A stretch of DNA of 64,000 bases from Corallococcus soli (GCF_014930455.1 NZ_JAAIYO010000006.1:62001-126000), one strand, 5' to 3'. Positions 16,988 through 26,826 are shown, numbered from the stretch's first letter. The notes: generated by a model from the letters alone, not told the origin. Made by a program: numbers and translations.

Positions 16988-19900
16988 TCACCCCTCCCAG
17001 GTCGCGAGCAGCTCGCGCACCCGGGCGTACCTCTGGAGCAGGGCGGCGCGGTGGGCGCTGAGCACCACCATGAAACCCACCACCAGCAGGCCCAGCAGCG
17101 ACAGGAACGCGGCACCCACGCGGTGGTCGCGCATGCCGAAGCGCACCAGGTTGGCGGCCACGGCCGTCACGAGGAACGCCGAGCCCAGGTACACGTAGGA
17201 GCGGATCCGCAGCGCGACGCCCGCGCCCACGCCCACCAGGCAGAGCACGACGCACAGGAGCATCGCCTCGCCGTCGTTGAACATGAGCGGCTTCCAGGCC
17301 CCCGCCACGTAGATGCACGTCACCGCCACGGCGCGCATCTGCGCGTAGGCGTCCTGCGACAGCGCGCCCCGGAACACGCGCAGCAGGAGCAGCACGGACA
17401 GGCCCGCGGGGATGGCGTAGTACTGCGGCTCGCCGGTGCCGGTGCCCAGCCACACGAAGAACAGCGCCAGGTTGAAGGCCGCGACGGACATCAGCGACGC
17501 GGGGCCCTTGTCCTTCGAGCACGCGGCGAGCGCCGCGAAGTGCGCCGCGTAGCCCACGAGCAGCGCCACCGCCACGAAGGGCTGTCCCCACGGCAGCGAC
17601 AGCAGCCCCGCCAGCGGGAACATCCACGCGCCCGCGACGGCCGGGCGGCGGAAGGCCTTGAGGCCCGCGCCCTCGCGCCGCACGAACAGGTACAGGCCGG
17701 TGAAGACCGCGCCCCCGACGAGCGAGGCCAGGCTGTCCGCCGTGCCGAGGCTCGCGTTCATGCCCAGCATCCGCACGCAGAGGTAGCCCGTCGCCACCAG
17801 CGCCTGCGCCATCCACGCGGCGGCTTCGTCCTCGTCCTTCGCTGCCCGGCGCACCAGGGCGAAGAGCAGGATGACCAGCCCGCCGCACGCCACCCACGCT
17901 TCGCGCGACGCACCGTCCGGGCCGCGCACCGTCAGCACGCCCAGCAGCACCTCCGCGAGCGCCAGGCCCGCGAAGGCCCGGCCCATGCGGCCGCGCACCT
18001 TCGCGCCCGCCACCGACAGCACCAGCGTGGCGAGCAGCGCGGTCGCCGCGCCGAAGTACGGGAAGATGAACTCCGCGCCCCGGCCGGTGGAGTACACCGC
18101 GCCGAAGTGCACGATGAACGCATGCACGGCGAAGAGGGAGGCCGCCCAACCCAGCCACTCGCGCTCGCGGCTGCGCGCCACCACCGTCCACGCGGTGGCC
18201 AGCCCGAAGAGCACGCACAGCGGCATCCCCGGGTGCCTGGGGTCCCGCAGGGCGCCCAGTGACAGGAGCGCCAGCACCGCGCCACCGTGATGCAGCGCCG
18301 CGCCCACCGCCACGCCTCGCGCGTCCAGCCAGAAGCCCACCAGCGTCAGCACCAGCCCCACGCCGGCCAGCACCGCGGGCGCCCACAGCAGGGGCACCGC
18401 GGCGAGCAGCACCGCGCCCAGCAGCGCCGTGGCGCCGTTCATCATCAGGCGCTCGCGCGTCACCATCAGCGCCAGCGCCGCGAGCCCCGCCACCAGCGCC
18501 ACCGGCAGGGGCAGCGCGCCCGGGCCCGCGTCAACCAGCCGCAGGCCCACCAGCAGCGCGACGGTGCCGGCGCCGCCCACCCACAAGGGCTCGCTCCACG
18601 TGCCCTCGATGCCCGGCGACAGGCGCGCGGCGGCGTTCGACAGCGCGCGCTGCACGGCGCCGGACTGGCACAGGGCGGACAGCACCGCGGCCACCAGGGC
18701 CACGCCCGCGACGAGCAGGCCCGCCTCCGGGCGCCACTCGCCCACGGCGAGGAGCTCCGTCTGACCGAGCGGCGCGAGCGCGAACACGCCCACCGCCGCG
18801 GTGAGGAGCCACCGCTGGGACAACAGGAAGGCCGCCGCCAGCAGCACCCCGCCGAACGCCGCCAGCGCTCCGGGCGTGGGCGCGGAGAGGACGGCCATCA
18901 GCGTCAGGCCCAGGGCCCCGCCCACGGCGGTGGGCCGCAGCGCCTCATCCCGCGGGCCCCGGAAGAAGGCCGCCAGCGCGTCCGGCACGTGGTGCGCCGC
19001 CAGGGCCAGGGCCAGCAGGAGGACGGTGGCGAAGGGCCGCGCCTCGGGGATGAACAGCAGGAGTCCGGAGGCGACGCCCACGCGCAGAGACGGCCGGGCG
19101 CCCGGCAGCAGCACCAGCGCGAGCGCGGAGACGAGCGCCGTGCGCTGGCCCACGTCCGGCAGCAACAGCGACAGCGCGCCCAGGCCGGCCAGCGCCACCT
19201 GCATCGCCTTCGACAGCGACTGACGCGGGGCTTCGTCACGCGAGCGCAGCAGCCACGAGGCCACGGCCGGCACGTGCTCCACGGCGCGCACCAGCAGCAG
19301 CGGATAGAGCGGCAGCAGCGCGACCCACGCGGGCGGGTGCGCCACGGCCGCGATGGACACCAGGCCGAAGGGCACCATGAGCGCCGCGGCGAAGGACTGG
19401 CGCAGCGTGCGCGTCCACAGCAGCGGAAGCAGCGCGGGCCCCGCGAGCGCGAGGAGCGTGGCGTGCGGCAGCCGGGCCAGCGCATGGCCATCCCAGCACA
19501 CCGTGGAAGCGACCAGCACCACCATCGCGGCCAGCGTGGAGACGAGGGAGAAGGACTCGCCGCCCGTGGCGACGCGCCGCACGGCGGGCACGTCGTCCAG
19601 CAGGGCCAGGGCGCTGAGGAACGCGGCCAGCCCCAGCAGGGCCAGCGGACCGGCGGTGTACAGCGCGACGCCCGCCTGGATGGTGGCCATCAGCAGGCCC
19701 ACCGCGGGGGGCAGCATGCGCAGGGTGAAGAGCGAGGCCAGCGCCGCGCCCAGGAGGAACAGGGTCTGCTGACCCGGCCCCGCCAGCTCCGCCGGCACCA
19801 GCGGCAGGAAGAGCGCGAGGAGCCCCGCGGTGACGGTGCTCGCGCTGCGGCCCTTGCGCGCGGCCACCACCGAGCCCAGGAGCGAGGCCGCGATGAGCAG

Positions 19901-22705
19901 CACCAGCGACACGGCGGGCGGCAGACCCCACGCCGAATAGAGGCCCGGCAGGTCCGGCAGCAGCGACAGCCCCACGAGCACCACGGCGAACGGCCGCGCG
20001 TCCGGGAACGTGCGCGAAGCCACCGCCACCGTCGCGGCGGCGGTGAGCAGCACGGGCCCCAGGAAGGGCTGCTGGCTCAAGAGCCCCCAGAGCACGGCGC
20101 TGCCCGCGTACAGGAAGGCCGGCACGCCCAGCCGCTTGAGCAGGCCGCCGCGCTCGCCCAGGAGCGCGAGCACCAGCGCGCCGCCCGCCATCGTCGCGAG
20201 CACCGCCTGCGTCGAATGGACGGAGGCGAGCTTCGGCAGCAGGGCCGCCGCGAGGAAGGCGCCATAGGCCAGGTAGCTCGCGTTGCGCAGCCGGAACGCG
20301 GCCAGCAGCACGCCCGCGCTGCCCAGCGCCATGCCCAGGAGGGGCGCGGTGACGGGAGAGGCCCCCACCCCGATGGCGAATCCGCACGTCGCGAGGACAC
20401 CGACCACCGTGCCCAGGAAGCGCTGCGTGCGCGCGTCCTCCAGGCGCCACACGAGGAGCGCGAGCCCCAGCGCGAGCGCGCCGGCCACGACGGTCGCGGG
20501 CCCCGCGCCGAAGGCGATGACGCCGGAGAACGGCAGCGTGGCGAAGAGCACCGAGCCCACGGCGGACAGCGGGAAGCGCTTGAACAGCAGGCCCGCGCCC
20601 AGGGACAGCGCGCCCAGGGACAGCGTGGCGAAGAAGGCCGGGCGCGCGTCGGTGCCCAGGTGTCCGTAGAGCGCGAACGCGGGCGCGGCCCAGGTGGTGG
20701 CGCGCAGCAGCACGTCCGCGAGGCCCAGGTCACGCGCGTCGCCGGTGCGCTCGCCGCGACGCTGGACGAAGAACGCAAGCACCAACCCCGCGAGGACGAA
20801 GGGAATCGCGGTCAGCGCGCCGTACTGGAAGGGCAGCACCTCCGAGGGCGGGTAGCCCAGCTGCGCCTTGACGGCGTTGAGCAGGAGCCTGGCCGCGTTC
20901 GGGATGAGCTGCACGCTGGACGCGTAGGAGAGGTAGGCGCCGAAGTACGCCGGGTAGAGCCACTTGAGGCGGGCCACGGTGCCGCGGGACAGCGACACCA
21001 GCGTGCCGGTGAAGATGGCGGCGGTGAGGAAGAGGGCCGGCTGGGTGCCGCTGATGGCGGCCGCGAGGCAGGCCACCTGGAGCGCCACGGTGCCGACCGC
21101 CAGCGGATCCGCGGAGCGCTCGGCATCGAGCTTGCGGAAGCGCAGGCAGGTGGCGAGCAGGAAGGCGACGAAGGGGGCGTAGGTGCCAGCGGGGACGGGG
21201 GCACCCGCGGCGGCCAGGGCCAGGTGCAACCGGATGGCGAACAGCGCCGTGAGGTACAGCGGCGCGGTGAGCGCGAACGCGAGCGCGTCGCCCTTGCGCT
21301 CTGGGGTGACGTCCTTGCGCGACAGCAGGAAGAAGAGGATGCACGGCAGCGCGTTGAGCCACACCGCCGGAGCACCGATGCGCGCGGCCAGGGGCGCGAG
21401 CCCCATGATGAGCGTGGCGCCCACGAGGCCCACCTGGACGAACGGGCGTGAGGGAGCGTCGAAGGACTCGGCGGGTTTGCGAGCGAGGAACGCGGCGACG
21501 CCGGCCCAGACGAAGAGCAGCGGCACGAGCAGCGCGGGGTGCACGCCGTCCAGTTGGAGGGACTCACCAAACCCCATGGGCCCCAGCGCGACGCCGCCGA
21601 GCGGGGCCACGGCGGATCCGATGAGGCCGAGGATGTGCCCCGGCCTGCGCAGCGATTCGCGGCGGGCGAGGAAGCCGCCCCACACGGAGAAGCCGACGGA
21701 GTAGCCCACGGTCATCACGAAGACGGTGAGCGAGCGGGTGACGGACGTCATCCCGGCCCAGGACTCGAAGACGAAGTAGAGCGTACCGGAGAGGATGAGG
21801 AACGCGCCGATGAACCACGCGATGCTCTCGTAGAGGAACGGCCGCCATACGCGGCTCCACGCCGACGTCTCTTCAACGATGCGCGCGGTGCGGCTGCGCG
21901 GCGCGGGCGGATCGATGAACGGCTCGCCCGGGTTCGGCGGCAGCGGGAGGGAGGCCCCCGCGTGGTTCGCGCTCTGGGGCCGCGCGCTGGCGCCGACGGG
22001 CGGACGGGCGGTGTTCAGGTCCGGTATCGGGCGGTGAGGGAGGCCGGAAGAGGGGGTGGCGACGCCCAGCGATGCGCAGACATCAAACGAGGAGAACGTG
22101 GCGTCGGGCGTCGTCGCCGCGTTCGTGAGGGTGGCTTCCGAGGCGGCCTTGTCAGTGTGTTCGGCGGAGACGGACGCGTCGGTGAGGGCGTGGGCGACGG
22201 AGGCAGGGTCAGCGACGACGTTGGGTTCCACGGCGATGCCGTGCGCGATGTGCGGCTCGGAAGCGACGGCGGAGACGTTCTCCGTGGCGACGTGCGCGCC
22301 GGGCGGCTCGGAAGCAACGAAGGCCTTCGCGGGCTCCGCGTCCAGGCCTGCCTTCGTGCTGAACGACACGGGACCGACGGCGAGGGCACCCTCCCCCATC
22401 GTCGGGGACACGGCGTCGTTCCGGGCCGACTCCACGTCGGGTGAGGCCGTCAGCGACTCGGCGGGCGTCTCGGTGAGGACGGCGAGCAGGACGCGGGCCT
22501 GTCGCTCGTAGCGCTCGGTGAGCAGGCGGCGCACGTGGGGCGGCACGTCGGAGGCGTCCCAGCGAGGGAGTTCGTCCAGGAGGAAGTGGACGTGCGCGAG
22601 CTCGGCCTCGATGGCGGATCGGACCCGGGTGGACATCTGGGTGCCGCACAGAACGCACTGGCGAGCGCTTCCCAGGCGTTCTTGACGACAGGCAGGGCAG
22701 TACAT
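16988..22705 (-). CDS. Giant polytopic membrane protein with N-terminal zinc ribbon
   Basis: The 1,905-residue protein starts MYCPACRQ after a purine-rich AGAGGGGGAAG. Cys3, Cys6, Cys17 and Cys20 form a zinc ribbon. A helical stretch follows (ELAHVHFLLDELPRW), then ~200 residues of Ser/Thr/Val/Ala/Glu-rich, likely disordered, linker. The first membrane helix comes at about residue 290 (ESIAWFIGAFLILSGTLYF). From there to the end, hydrophobic segments alternate with short Arg-rich loops, giving several dozen helices. I cannot place the family. The hydrophobic pattern looks like long repeated membrane bundles rather than a known transporter. It may be an envelope or lipid-handling protein, but this is a guess. 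Confidence 0.85.
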   Translation of the reverse strand: MYCPACRQERLGSARQCVLCGTQMSTRVRSAIEAELAHVHFLLDELPRWDASDVPPHVRRLLTERYERQARVLLAVLTETPAESLTASPDVESARNDAVSPTMGEGALAVGPVSFSTKAGLDAEPAKAFVASEPPGAHVATENVSAVASEPHIAHGIAVEPNVVADPASVAHALTDASVSAEHTDKAASEATLTNAATTPDATFSSFDVCASLGVATPSSGLPHRPIPDLNTARPPVGASARPQSANHAGASLPLPPNPGEPFIDPPAPRSRTARIVEETSAWSRVWRPFLYESIAWFIGAFLILSGTLYFVFESWAGMTSVTRSLTVFVMTVGYSVGFSVWGGFLARRESLRRPGHILGLIGSAVAPLGGVALGPMGFGESLQLDGVHPALLVPLLFVWAGVAAFLARKPAESFDAPSRPFVQVGLVGATLIMGLAPLAARIGAPAVWLNALPCILFFLLSRKDVTPERKGDALAFALTAPLYLTALFAIRLHLALAAAGAPVPAGTYAPFVAFLLATCLRFRKLDAERSADPLAVGTVALQVACLAAAISGTQPALFLTAAIFTGTLVSLSRGTVARLKWLYPAYFGAYLSYASSVQLIPNAARLLLNAVKAQLGYPPSEVLPFQYGALTAIPFVLAGLVLAFFVQRRGERTGDARDLGLADVLLRATTWAAPAFALYGHLGTDARPAFFATLSLGALSLGAGLLFKRFPLSAVGSVLFATLPFSGVIAFGAGPATVVAGALALGLALLVWRLEDARTQRFLGTVVGVLATCGFAIGVGASPVTAPLLGMALGSAGVLLAAFRLRNASYLAYGAFLAAALLPKLASVHSTQAVLATMAGGALVLALLGERGGLLKRLGVPAFLYAGSAVLWGLLSQQPFLGPVLLTAAATVAVASRTFPDARPFAVVLVGLSLLPDLPGLYSAWGLPPAVSLVLLIAASLLGSVVAARKGRSASTVTAGLLALFLPLVPAELAGPGQQTLFLLGAALASLFTLRMLPPAVGLLMATIQAGVALYTAGPLALLGLAAFLSALALLDDVPAVRRVATGGESFSLVSTLAAMVVLVASTVCWDGHALARLPHATLLALAGPALLPLLWTRTLRQSFAAALMVPFGLVSIAAVAHPPAWVALLPLYPLLLVRAVEHVPAVASWLLRSRDEAPRQSLSKAMQVALAGLGALSLLLPDVGQRTALVSALALVLLPGARPSLRVGVASGLLLFIPEARPFATVLLLALALAAHHVPDALAAFFRGPRDEALRPTAVGGALGLTLMAVLSAPTPGALAAFGGVLLAAAFLLSQRWLLTAAVGVFALAPLGQTELLAVGEWRPEAGLLVAGVALVAAVLSALCQSGAVQRALSNAAARLSPGIEGTWSEPLWVGGAGTVALLVGLRLVDAGPGALPLPVALVAGLAALALMVTRERLMMNGATALLGAVLLAAVPLLWAPAVLAGVGLVLTLVGFWLDARGVAVGAALHHGGAVLALLSLGALRDPRHPGMPLCVLFGLATAWTVVARSREREWLGWAASLFAVHAFIVHFGAVYSTGRGAEFIFPYFGAATALLATLVLSVAGAKVRGRMGRAFAGLALAEVLLGVLTVRGPDGASREAWVACGGLVILLFALVRRAAKDEDEAAAWMAQALVATGYLCVRMLGMNASLGTADSLASLVGGAVFTGLYLFVRREGAGLKAFRRPAVAGAWMFPLAGLLSLPWGQPFVAVALLVGYAAHFAALAACSKDKGPASLMSVAAFNLALFFVWLGTGTGEPQYYAIPAGLSVLLLLRVFRGALSQDAYAQMRAVAVTCIYVAGAWKPLMFNDGEAMLLCVVLCLVGVGAGVALRIRSYVYLGSAFLVTAVAANLVRFGMRDHRVGAAFLSLLGLLVVGFMVVLSAHRAALLQRYARVRELLATWEG

Positions 22706-22868
22706 GGAACTTCCCCCTCTACAACGGACGTGCCACGCAGAATGCCCTGGAAGGACGCGGGATTGAAATCCACCGGGGTGCGGTGGGCGCTTGGCACCTG
22801 TGCAGACCGCTGCACACGTGCACACCCGACGCTGGCCGCCGGGAACGACTCATGGGACCGTGGAGGTC

Positions 22869-23369
22869 ATGAGCACGGACCTGACGTTGCGGCCCATCGA
22901 GGCCCGAGATGACGCGGCGGTGGCGGCGGTCATCCGCGCGGTGATGCCGGAGTTCGGGGCGGACGGCCCGGGCTTCGCCATCCACGACCCCGAAGTGGAC
23001 GCGATGAGCGCGGCCTACACCCGGCCCCGACACGCCTATTTCGTCGTCGAACAAGAAGGTCGGGTGGTGGGAGGCGGAGGCATCGCGCCGCTGGACGGGG
23101 GCGCGCCGGACGTCTGCGAGCTGCGCAAGATGTACTTCCTGCCGCAGGCCCGGGGCCACGGCGTGGGCGAGCGCCTGCTGAGACACTGTCTGGAGTTCGC
23201 GCGCGGCGCCGGCTATCGCCAGTGCTACCTGGAGACGCTGGCCGGCATGGCGCAGGCCCAGAAGCTCTACCAGCGGCTCGGCTTCGAAACCCTCTGCGCC
23301 CCCATGGGCCGCACCGGGCACTTCGGCTGTGACCGCTGGTACGCGCTGGACCTCACCAAGGGTATTTGA
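22869..23369 (+). CDS. GNAT family N-acetyltransferase
   Basis: The 166-residue protein has the GNAT fold in order: the N-terminal strand (DLTLRPIEARDDAAVAAVIR), the central strands (YFVVEQEGRVVGGGGIAPL), the acetyl-CoA pyrophosphate loop LPQARGHGVGERLL (the Q/RxxGxG/A motif) and the final KLYQRLGFE. The acyl acceptor cannot be told from sequence. The ATG at 22869 follows GGAGG very closely; an in-frame GTG nine bases upstream is possible. The gene diverges from the giant membrane protein gene, with about 160 bases between their starts. Confidence 0.9.
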   Translation: MSTDLTLRPIEARDDAAVAAVIRAVMPEFGADGPGFAIHDPEVDAMSAAYTRPRHAYFVVEQEGRVVGGGGIAPLDGGAPDVCELRKMYFLPQARGHGVGERLLRHCLEFARGAGYRQCYLETLAGMAQAQKLYQRLGFETLCAPMGRTGHFGCDRWYALDLTKGI

Positions 23370-23372
23370 GCG

Positions 23373-23819
23373 CTACGGCATGAAGGCACGTCGCGCGAGG
23401 ATCTTCCCCTCGGGCGACACTGCGTAGAGTTCGAACCAGTCGAACTCCAGGCTGCTGCCCACGGGCCATCCACAACGGTCGATGCGCCGGTCGATGCGAA
23501 CGAAGTAGACCCCGCCCTCCTGCCCCACCACCACATCCAGCGAGCGAGCAGACGACTCGCACGCGCCAGCGTCCTGCTTGGGAAAACTGGCAAGCACGCG
23601 CTGGAGAGCAGCATGGGCCGCCAGGACCGCCGGGCCGTCCAGGGTCGCCAGCGGCTGCAATTCGGTAGGCCACTGGATACCCGCATCCGTACCTCCCGAA
23701 GGTGGCATGGCGCGCCCCCCATCCAACGTTCCGGAAACCCCAGCATCAGGCCGTGCAGGAGTGCTCCCGCCATCCGCCACGAGCGACACCAGGAGCAGGA
23801 CGTAAAGGGGCTTCAGCAA
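23373..23819 (-). CDS. Small exported protein paired with the JAB lipoprotein
   Basis: A TTG at 23819 is favoured because GGAGAGG lies six bases upstream and the protein then starts with a clean signal peptide (LKPLYVLLLVSLVADGG). The frame is open well upstream, but that part overlaps the next gene. The 148-residue product has a Gly/Asp/Pro-rich linker, two Cys (CESS and RCGW) that may pair, and a C-terminal domain (GGVYFVRIDRRIDRCGW, then FELYAVSPEGKILARR). It should act in the periplasm. It begins 34 bases after the JAB lipoprotein stop. Position and size fit an immunity or accessory protein for that lipoprotein; no family is recognised. Confidence 0.65.
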   Translation of the reverse strand: MLKPLYVLLLVSLVADGGSTPARPDAGVSGTLDGGRAMPPSGGTDAGIQWPTELQPLATLDGPAVLAAHAALQRVLASFPKQDAGACESSARSLDVVVGQEGGVYFVRIDRRIDRCGWPVGSSLEFDWFELYAVSPEGKILARRAFMP

Positions 23820-23853
23820 ACGGCACCTCTCCAGCAGGAACAATGGGTCAGCA

Positions 23854-24642
23854 TCATCGGGGGTAGCACCTCGGAGCAGGAAGGGTCGAGCCAAGGTTCC
23901 TGGGACGTGCCGGCTCGCATCGGCTTTCGAACTGCCATTGACGCTCCGAAGCGCTCCAGCGGAAGACCTCTCCCGCGAAATTCCATTTGAGGAAACGAGG
24001 CGCCTCCGCGTGTCCTGTCGCCAGCCAGGCCCAGGCGGGAATGGGCCGCCCACGGGAGTCCCGGGCAGGTGTTCCACCCGGAGCTACCGCATATTCGATC
24101 ATCGTCCAGCGGGACTCCCCCACCTTGACCGCTGGAAACACCAACAAGTCCGCACTGCTCATGTCCGTGCCACAAGGATGGTTGTGGGCGAAGCCGAAGA
24201 TCGCCATGTCGCCACCAAAGTCCTTGTCAGCGACACCTCCCATCGGCGGCTGACAAGCGCCCCGCTCTCCCACCTGCTTCCGAACGGGCCAGGAAACCCG
24301 CCAGTCCTGCGGCGTGCGATAGACGGCAAGGCAATACTCAGTCGCATCCGGTCGTGGCTGCCCCGTGTTCGCGTCACAGGCATCCGCGGCACCGGGAAGC
24401 GCCAGCAACGCTTGAAGCGCGGGCAGCACCAGATCATCTGGAATGGCGCCCATGTCCGCGTAGACCACTGGCACATCCGGATGCTCCCACGGGCCGGGAG
24501 CGACGAGGAGTCTTGGGTTCTGCTCCAATCGAGGAAGCTCGCTGGTCAGGAAATAGAGCCTGGGGCGCGCGCACGCGAGGGCCAGCAGCAGAAGCAACGG
24601 CCCGCCCTTCCGAGCCAAGGCTCCCCAGGATCCGAAAGACAT
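23854..24642 (-). CDS. Lipoprotein with JAB/JAMM-like metalloprotease motif
   Basis: Numbering from the ATG at 24642 (262 residues). The lipobox is LALAC (Cys24). The core motif is AHNHPCGTDMSSADL, with His153, His155, Ser162 and Asp165: the H-x-H-P...S-x-x-D zinc site of JAB/JAMM peptidases. The spacing to the Asp is one residue shorter than in RadC or eukaryotic JAMM proteins, so catalysis is likely but not certain. The surrounding Cys residues could form disulfides. The frame is open to 24699, where GAGG precedes a GTG-ATG pair, so a longer n-region is possible. With the small exported gene downstream it resembles a toxin-immunity or protease-partner cassette. The local GC content looks lower than in the neighbours. 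Confidence 0.72.
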   Translation of the reverse strand: MSFGSWGALARKGGPLLLLLALACARPRLYFLTSELPRLEQNPRLLVAPGPWEHPDVPVVYADMGAIPDDLVLPALQALLALPGAADACDANTGQPRPDATEYCLAVYRTPQDWRVSWPVRKQVGERGACQPPMGGVADKDFGGDMAIFGFAHNHPCGTDMSSADLLVFPAVKVGESRWTMIEYAVAPGGTPARDSRGRPIPAWAWLATGHAEAPRFLKWNFAGEVFRWSASERQWQFESRCEPARPRNLGSTLPAPRCYPR

Positions 24643-24798
24643 CCTCGGAGCGATGTTTGAATGGTTCCAGGGCATGTTGAGCCGCCCGCATTCCATCACG
24701 TAGGCTGCCTCCTCGTCCGCCCACCGACTGGGAGAGCATGCAGGGATATGCGGCGAGTAGCCTCCACCAGACCCAACTTGTCAGGTCAGGAGGCCCGC

Positions 24799-25545
24799 AT
24801 GGCGGACAAACCCACGACCCCACCTCGACGCGTGCCCCGTGCCCAAAGCCCACGCACCGCGCACGCCTCCCCGGTCCAGACAGACAAGCTCCCGTTCGAC
24901 ATCGAAGAGGTCCTGCGCCGCGTCCGCCACGAGGTGCGCTCCTTCGCGGACGCCGCCATGTTCGAACTCGCCGCCAAGGGCCACGGCTCCCTCTTCGAGC
25001 AGCTCATCGCGTGCATCCTCTCCATCCGCACGCTCGATGAAGTCAGCCTGCCCGCGTCCCTGCGCCTCTTGAGCCGCGCAGCCACCCCGGACGCCCTGGC
25101 CCGCCTCACGCCCCAGGCCATCGACGCGCTCATCCAGCCCGTCACCTTCCACGAAGCCAAGGCGCACCAGGTCCACGCCATCGCCGTGCGCACGCGTGAC
25201 GAGTTCCACGGCCAGCTCCCCGCCGACCCGGTCGTCCTCCAGTCCTTCAAGGGCGTGGGCCCCAAGTGCGCGCACCTGGCCCTGGGCATCGCCTGCGGCC
25301 ACGAGGTCATCAGCGTGGACATCCACGTCCACCGCGTCACCAACCGCTGGGGCTACGTCAAGGCGTCCACGCCGGAGCGCACGCTCGCGGCGCTCGAAGC
25401 CATCCTCCCGCGCCCCTACTGGGTGGAGCTCAACCGGCTCCTCGTCCCCTTCGGCAAGCACGTGTGCACCGGCTCCCGCCCGAAGTGCTCCATGTGCCCC
25501 GTGCTCCCCTACTGCCGGCAGGAGGGCGTCACCTCCCACCGGTAG
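24799..25545 (+). CDS. nth: Endonuclease III (DNA glycosylase/AP lyase)
   Basis: Endonuclease III removes oxidised pyrimidines from DNA and nicks the abasic site. The 248-residue protein has the helix-hairpin-helix FKGVGPKCAHLAL with the catalytic Lys, followed by SVDIHVHRVTNRWG with the catalytic Asp. It ends with a four-Cys iron-sulfur cluster loop (CTGSRPKCSMCPVLPYC, spacing C-x6-C-x2-C-x5-C). The ATG at 24799 is set by AGGAGG five bases upstream. A ~35-residue basic, Pro/Ser-rich N-terminal extension precedes the fold and is probably disordered. The gene diverges from the JAB lipoprotein. Confidence 0.94.
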   Translation: MADKPTTPPRRVPRAQSPRTAHASPVQTDKLPFDIEEVLRRVRHEVRSFADAAMFELAAKGHGSLFEQLIACILSIRTLDEVSLPASLRLLSRAATPDALARLTPQAIDALIQPVTFHEAKAHQVHAIAVRTRDEFHGQLPADPVVLQSFKGVGPKCAHLALGIACGHEVISVDIHVHRVTNRWGYVKASTPERTLAALEAILPRPYWVELNRLLVPFGKHVCTGSRPKCSMCPVLPYCRQEGVTSHR

Positions 25546-25554
25546 CGCGCGCCC

Positions 25555-26826
25555 CTACCGGTCATGCCCCGCGAACTGCGTGGCCCGCCGCGCGAACCTC
25601 CGCCACGGGTTCGTCCGGCCGCCGTTCTCCAGCGTGATCTCCTTCGAGTGCCGGACGTCCTTCTCCCAGCACGCCTCCATCTTCGCGGCGATCTCCCTGT
25701 CCTCGAACACCATCGTTCCTTCGCTCAACTTGTTGAGCGACAGCGCGTCCAGGTTCGTGGAGCCCACCACGCACAGCCAGTCGTCCACGAGCATCGTCTT
25801 CGAGTGCAGCATCGCCGGCTGGTACTCCCAGATGCGCACGCCCGCGGCCAGCAGCCGCTCGTAGGTGGAGCGCTGTGACGCGCGCACCACCGGCACGTCG
25901 TGGTGCGGCCCTGGCCCCAGCACGCGCACGTCCACGCCCTGGCGGACCTTCACCTCCAGTTGCTCCAGGATGTCGTTGGGCGGCGTGAAGTACGCGTTGG
26001 CGATCCACAACCGCTTCGTCGCCGCGGCCACCACCAGCCGCACCATCCGCTCCGCCTCCGTGATGCCCAGCCGCCCCGAGCTGTCGATGAACGCCGCGCA
26101 CCCGCCGCCGTCCGGCTCCAGCTCCGGGAACGCCTCGCGCGGCAGCAGCCCGCCTCCGGACTCCTGCCAGTGCTTGGCGAAGGTGACCTGGATGCGCCGG
26201 ACCTCCGGGCCCTCCACGCGGATGTGCGTGTCGCGCCAGTTGTCCTCCTTCAGCCCGTCCCCCTCCCACACCTTCCAGATGCCGAAGCCGCCCGTGTACG
26301 CGATGCGCCCGTCCACCACGACGATCTTCTGGTGCGAACGCCCCAGCAGCCGCCCCAGCACCTTGCCCGCGAGCAGCCGGTAGTAGTGCACCTCCACGCC
26401 CGCTTCGCTGAGCCGCCGCTCCACCTTCTGGTCGAAGTCCTTGTCCCCCGTGGTCTCCTCGCTGCCCACCGGATCCACCACCACGCGGCACTGCACGCCC
26501 GCGCGCGAGCGCTCCGTCAGCGCTTCGACGAAGCGGTCCGACAGCGCACACGGCCGCCAGATGTAGACGAGCATGTGGACGCTGTGCTTCGCCGCGCGGA
26601 TGTCCTCCAACATCCGGTCGAAGACCTGGCTGTTCTCCAGCAGGTGCATCCGGTGCCCGGGCGACAGCCCCACGCCCGTGGACTGATACAGCGCGAACGA
26701 GAACCCCTCCGGACCGGGCGGCAGCTCGAACGGCCCCTGCATCTCGTGCTTGCGGTTCGTACCGTCCCCATCGAACCCATGCGCGCCCGGCTGGGGCAGC
26801 AGTTCCACGTCCTGGAGCTCGCTCAT
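25555..26826 (-). CDS. Phospholipase D-like cardiolipin synthase family protein
   Basis: The 423-residue protein has two HKD motifs: HQKIVVVDGRIAYTGGFG and HSKTMLVDDWLCVVGSTN. Together they form the two-His PLD active site, which works through a phospho-His intermediate. The arrangement and the length match bacterial ClsB/ClsC-type synthases, which make cardiolipin from phosphatidylglycerol or related donors. No N-terminal membrane helices are seen, unlike ClsA; the N-terminus is a hydrophilic leader (MSELQDVELLPQ). The ATG at 26826 starts this leader; the open frame continues 73 codons upstream without a good ribosome site. It converges on nth with nine bases between the genes. Confidence 0.85.
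   Translation of the reverse strand: MSELQDVELLPQPGAHGFDGDGTNRKHEMQGPFELPPGPEGFSFALYQSTGVGLSPGHRMHLLENSQVFDRMLEDIRAAKHSVHMLVYIWRPCALSDRFVEALTERSRAGVQCRVVVDPVGSEETTGDKDFDQKVERRLSEAGVEVHYYRLLAGKVLGRLLGRSHQKIVVVDGRIAYTGGFGIWKVWEGDGLKEDNWRDTHIRVEGPEVRRIQVTFAKHWQESGGGLLPREAFPELEPDGGGCAAFIDSSGRLGITEAERMVRLVVAAATKRLWIANAYFTPPNDILEQLEVKVRQGVDVRVLGPGPHHDVPVVRASQRSTYERLLAAGVRIWEYQPAMLHSKTMLVDDWLCVVGSTNLDALSLNKLSEGTMVFEDREIAAKMEACWEKDVRHSKEITLENGGRTNPWRRFARRATQFAGHDR

Noticed and set aside
18287-21451. 1,054-residue open frame on the plus strand
   Set aside because: Antisense to the giant membrane protein; Arg/His/Gln-rich with no domain.
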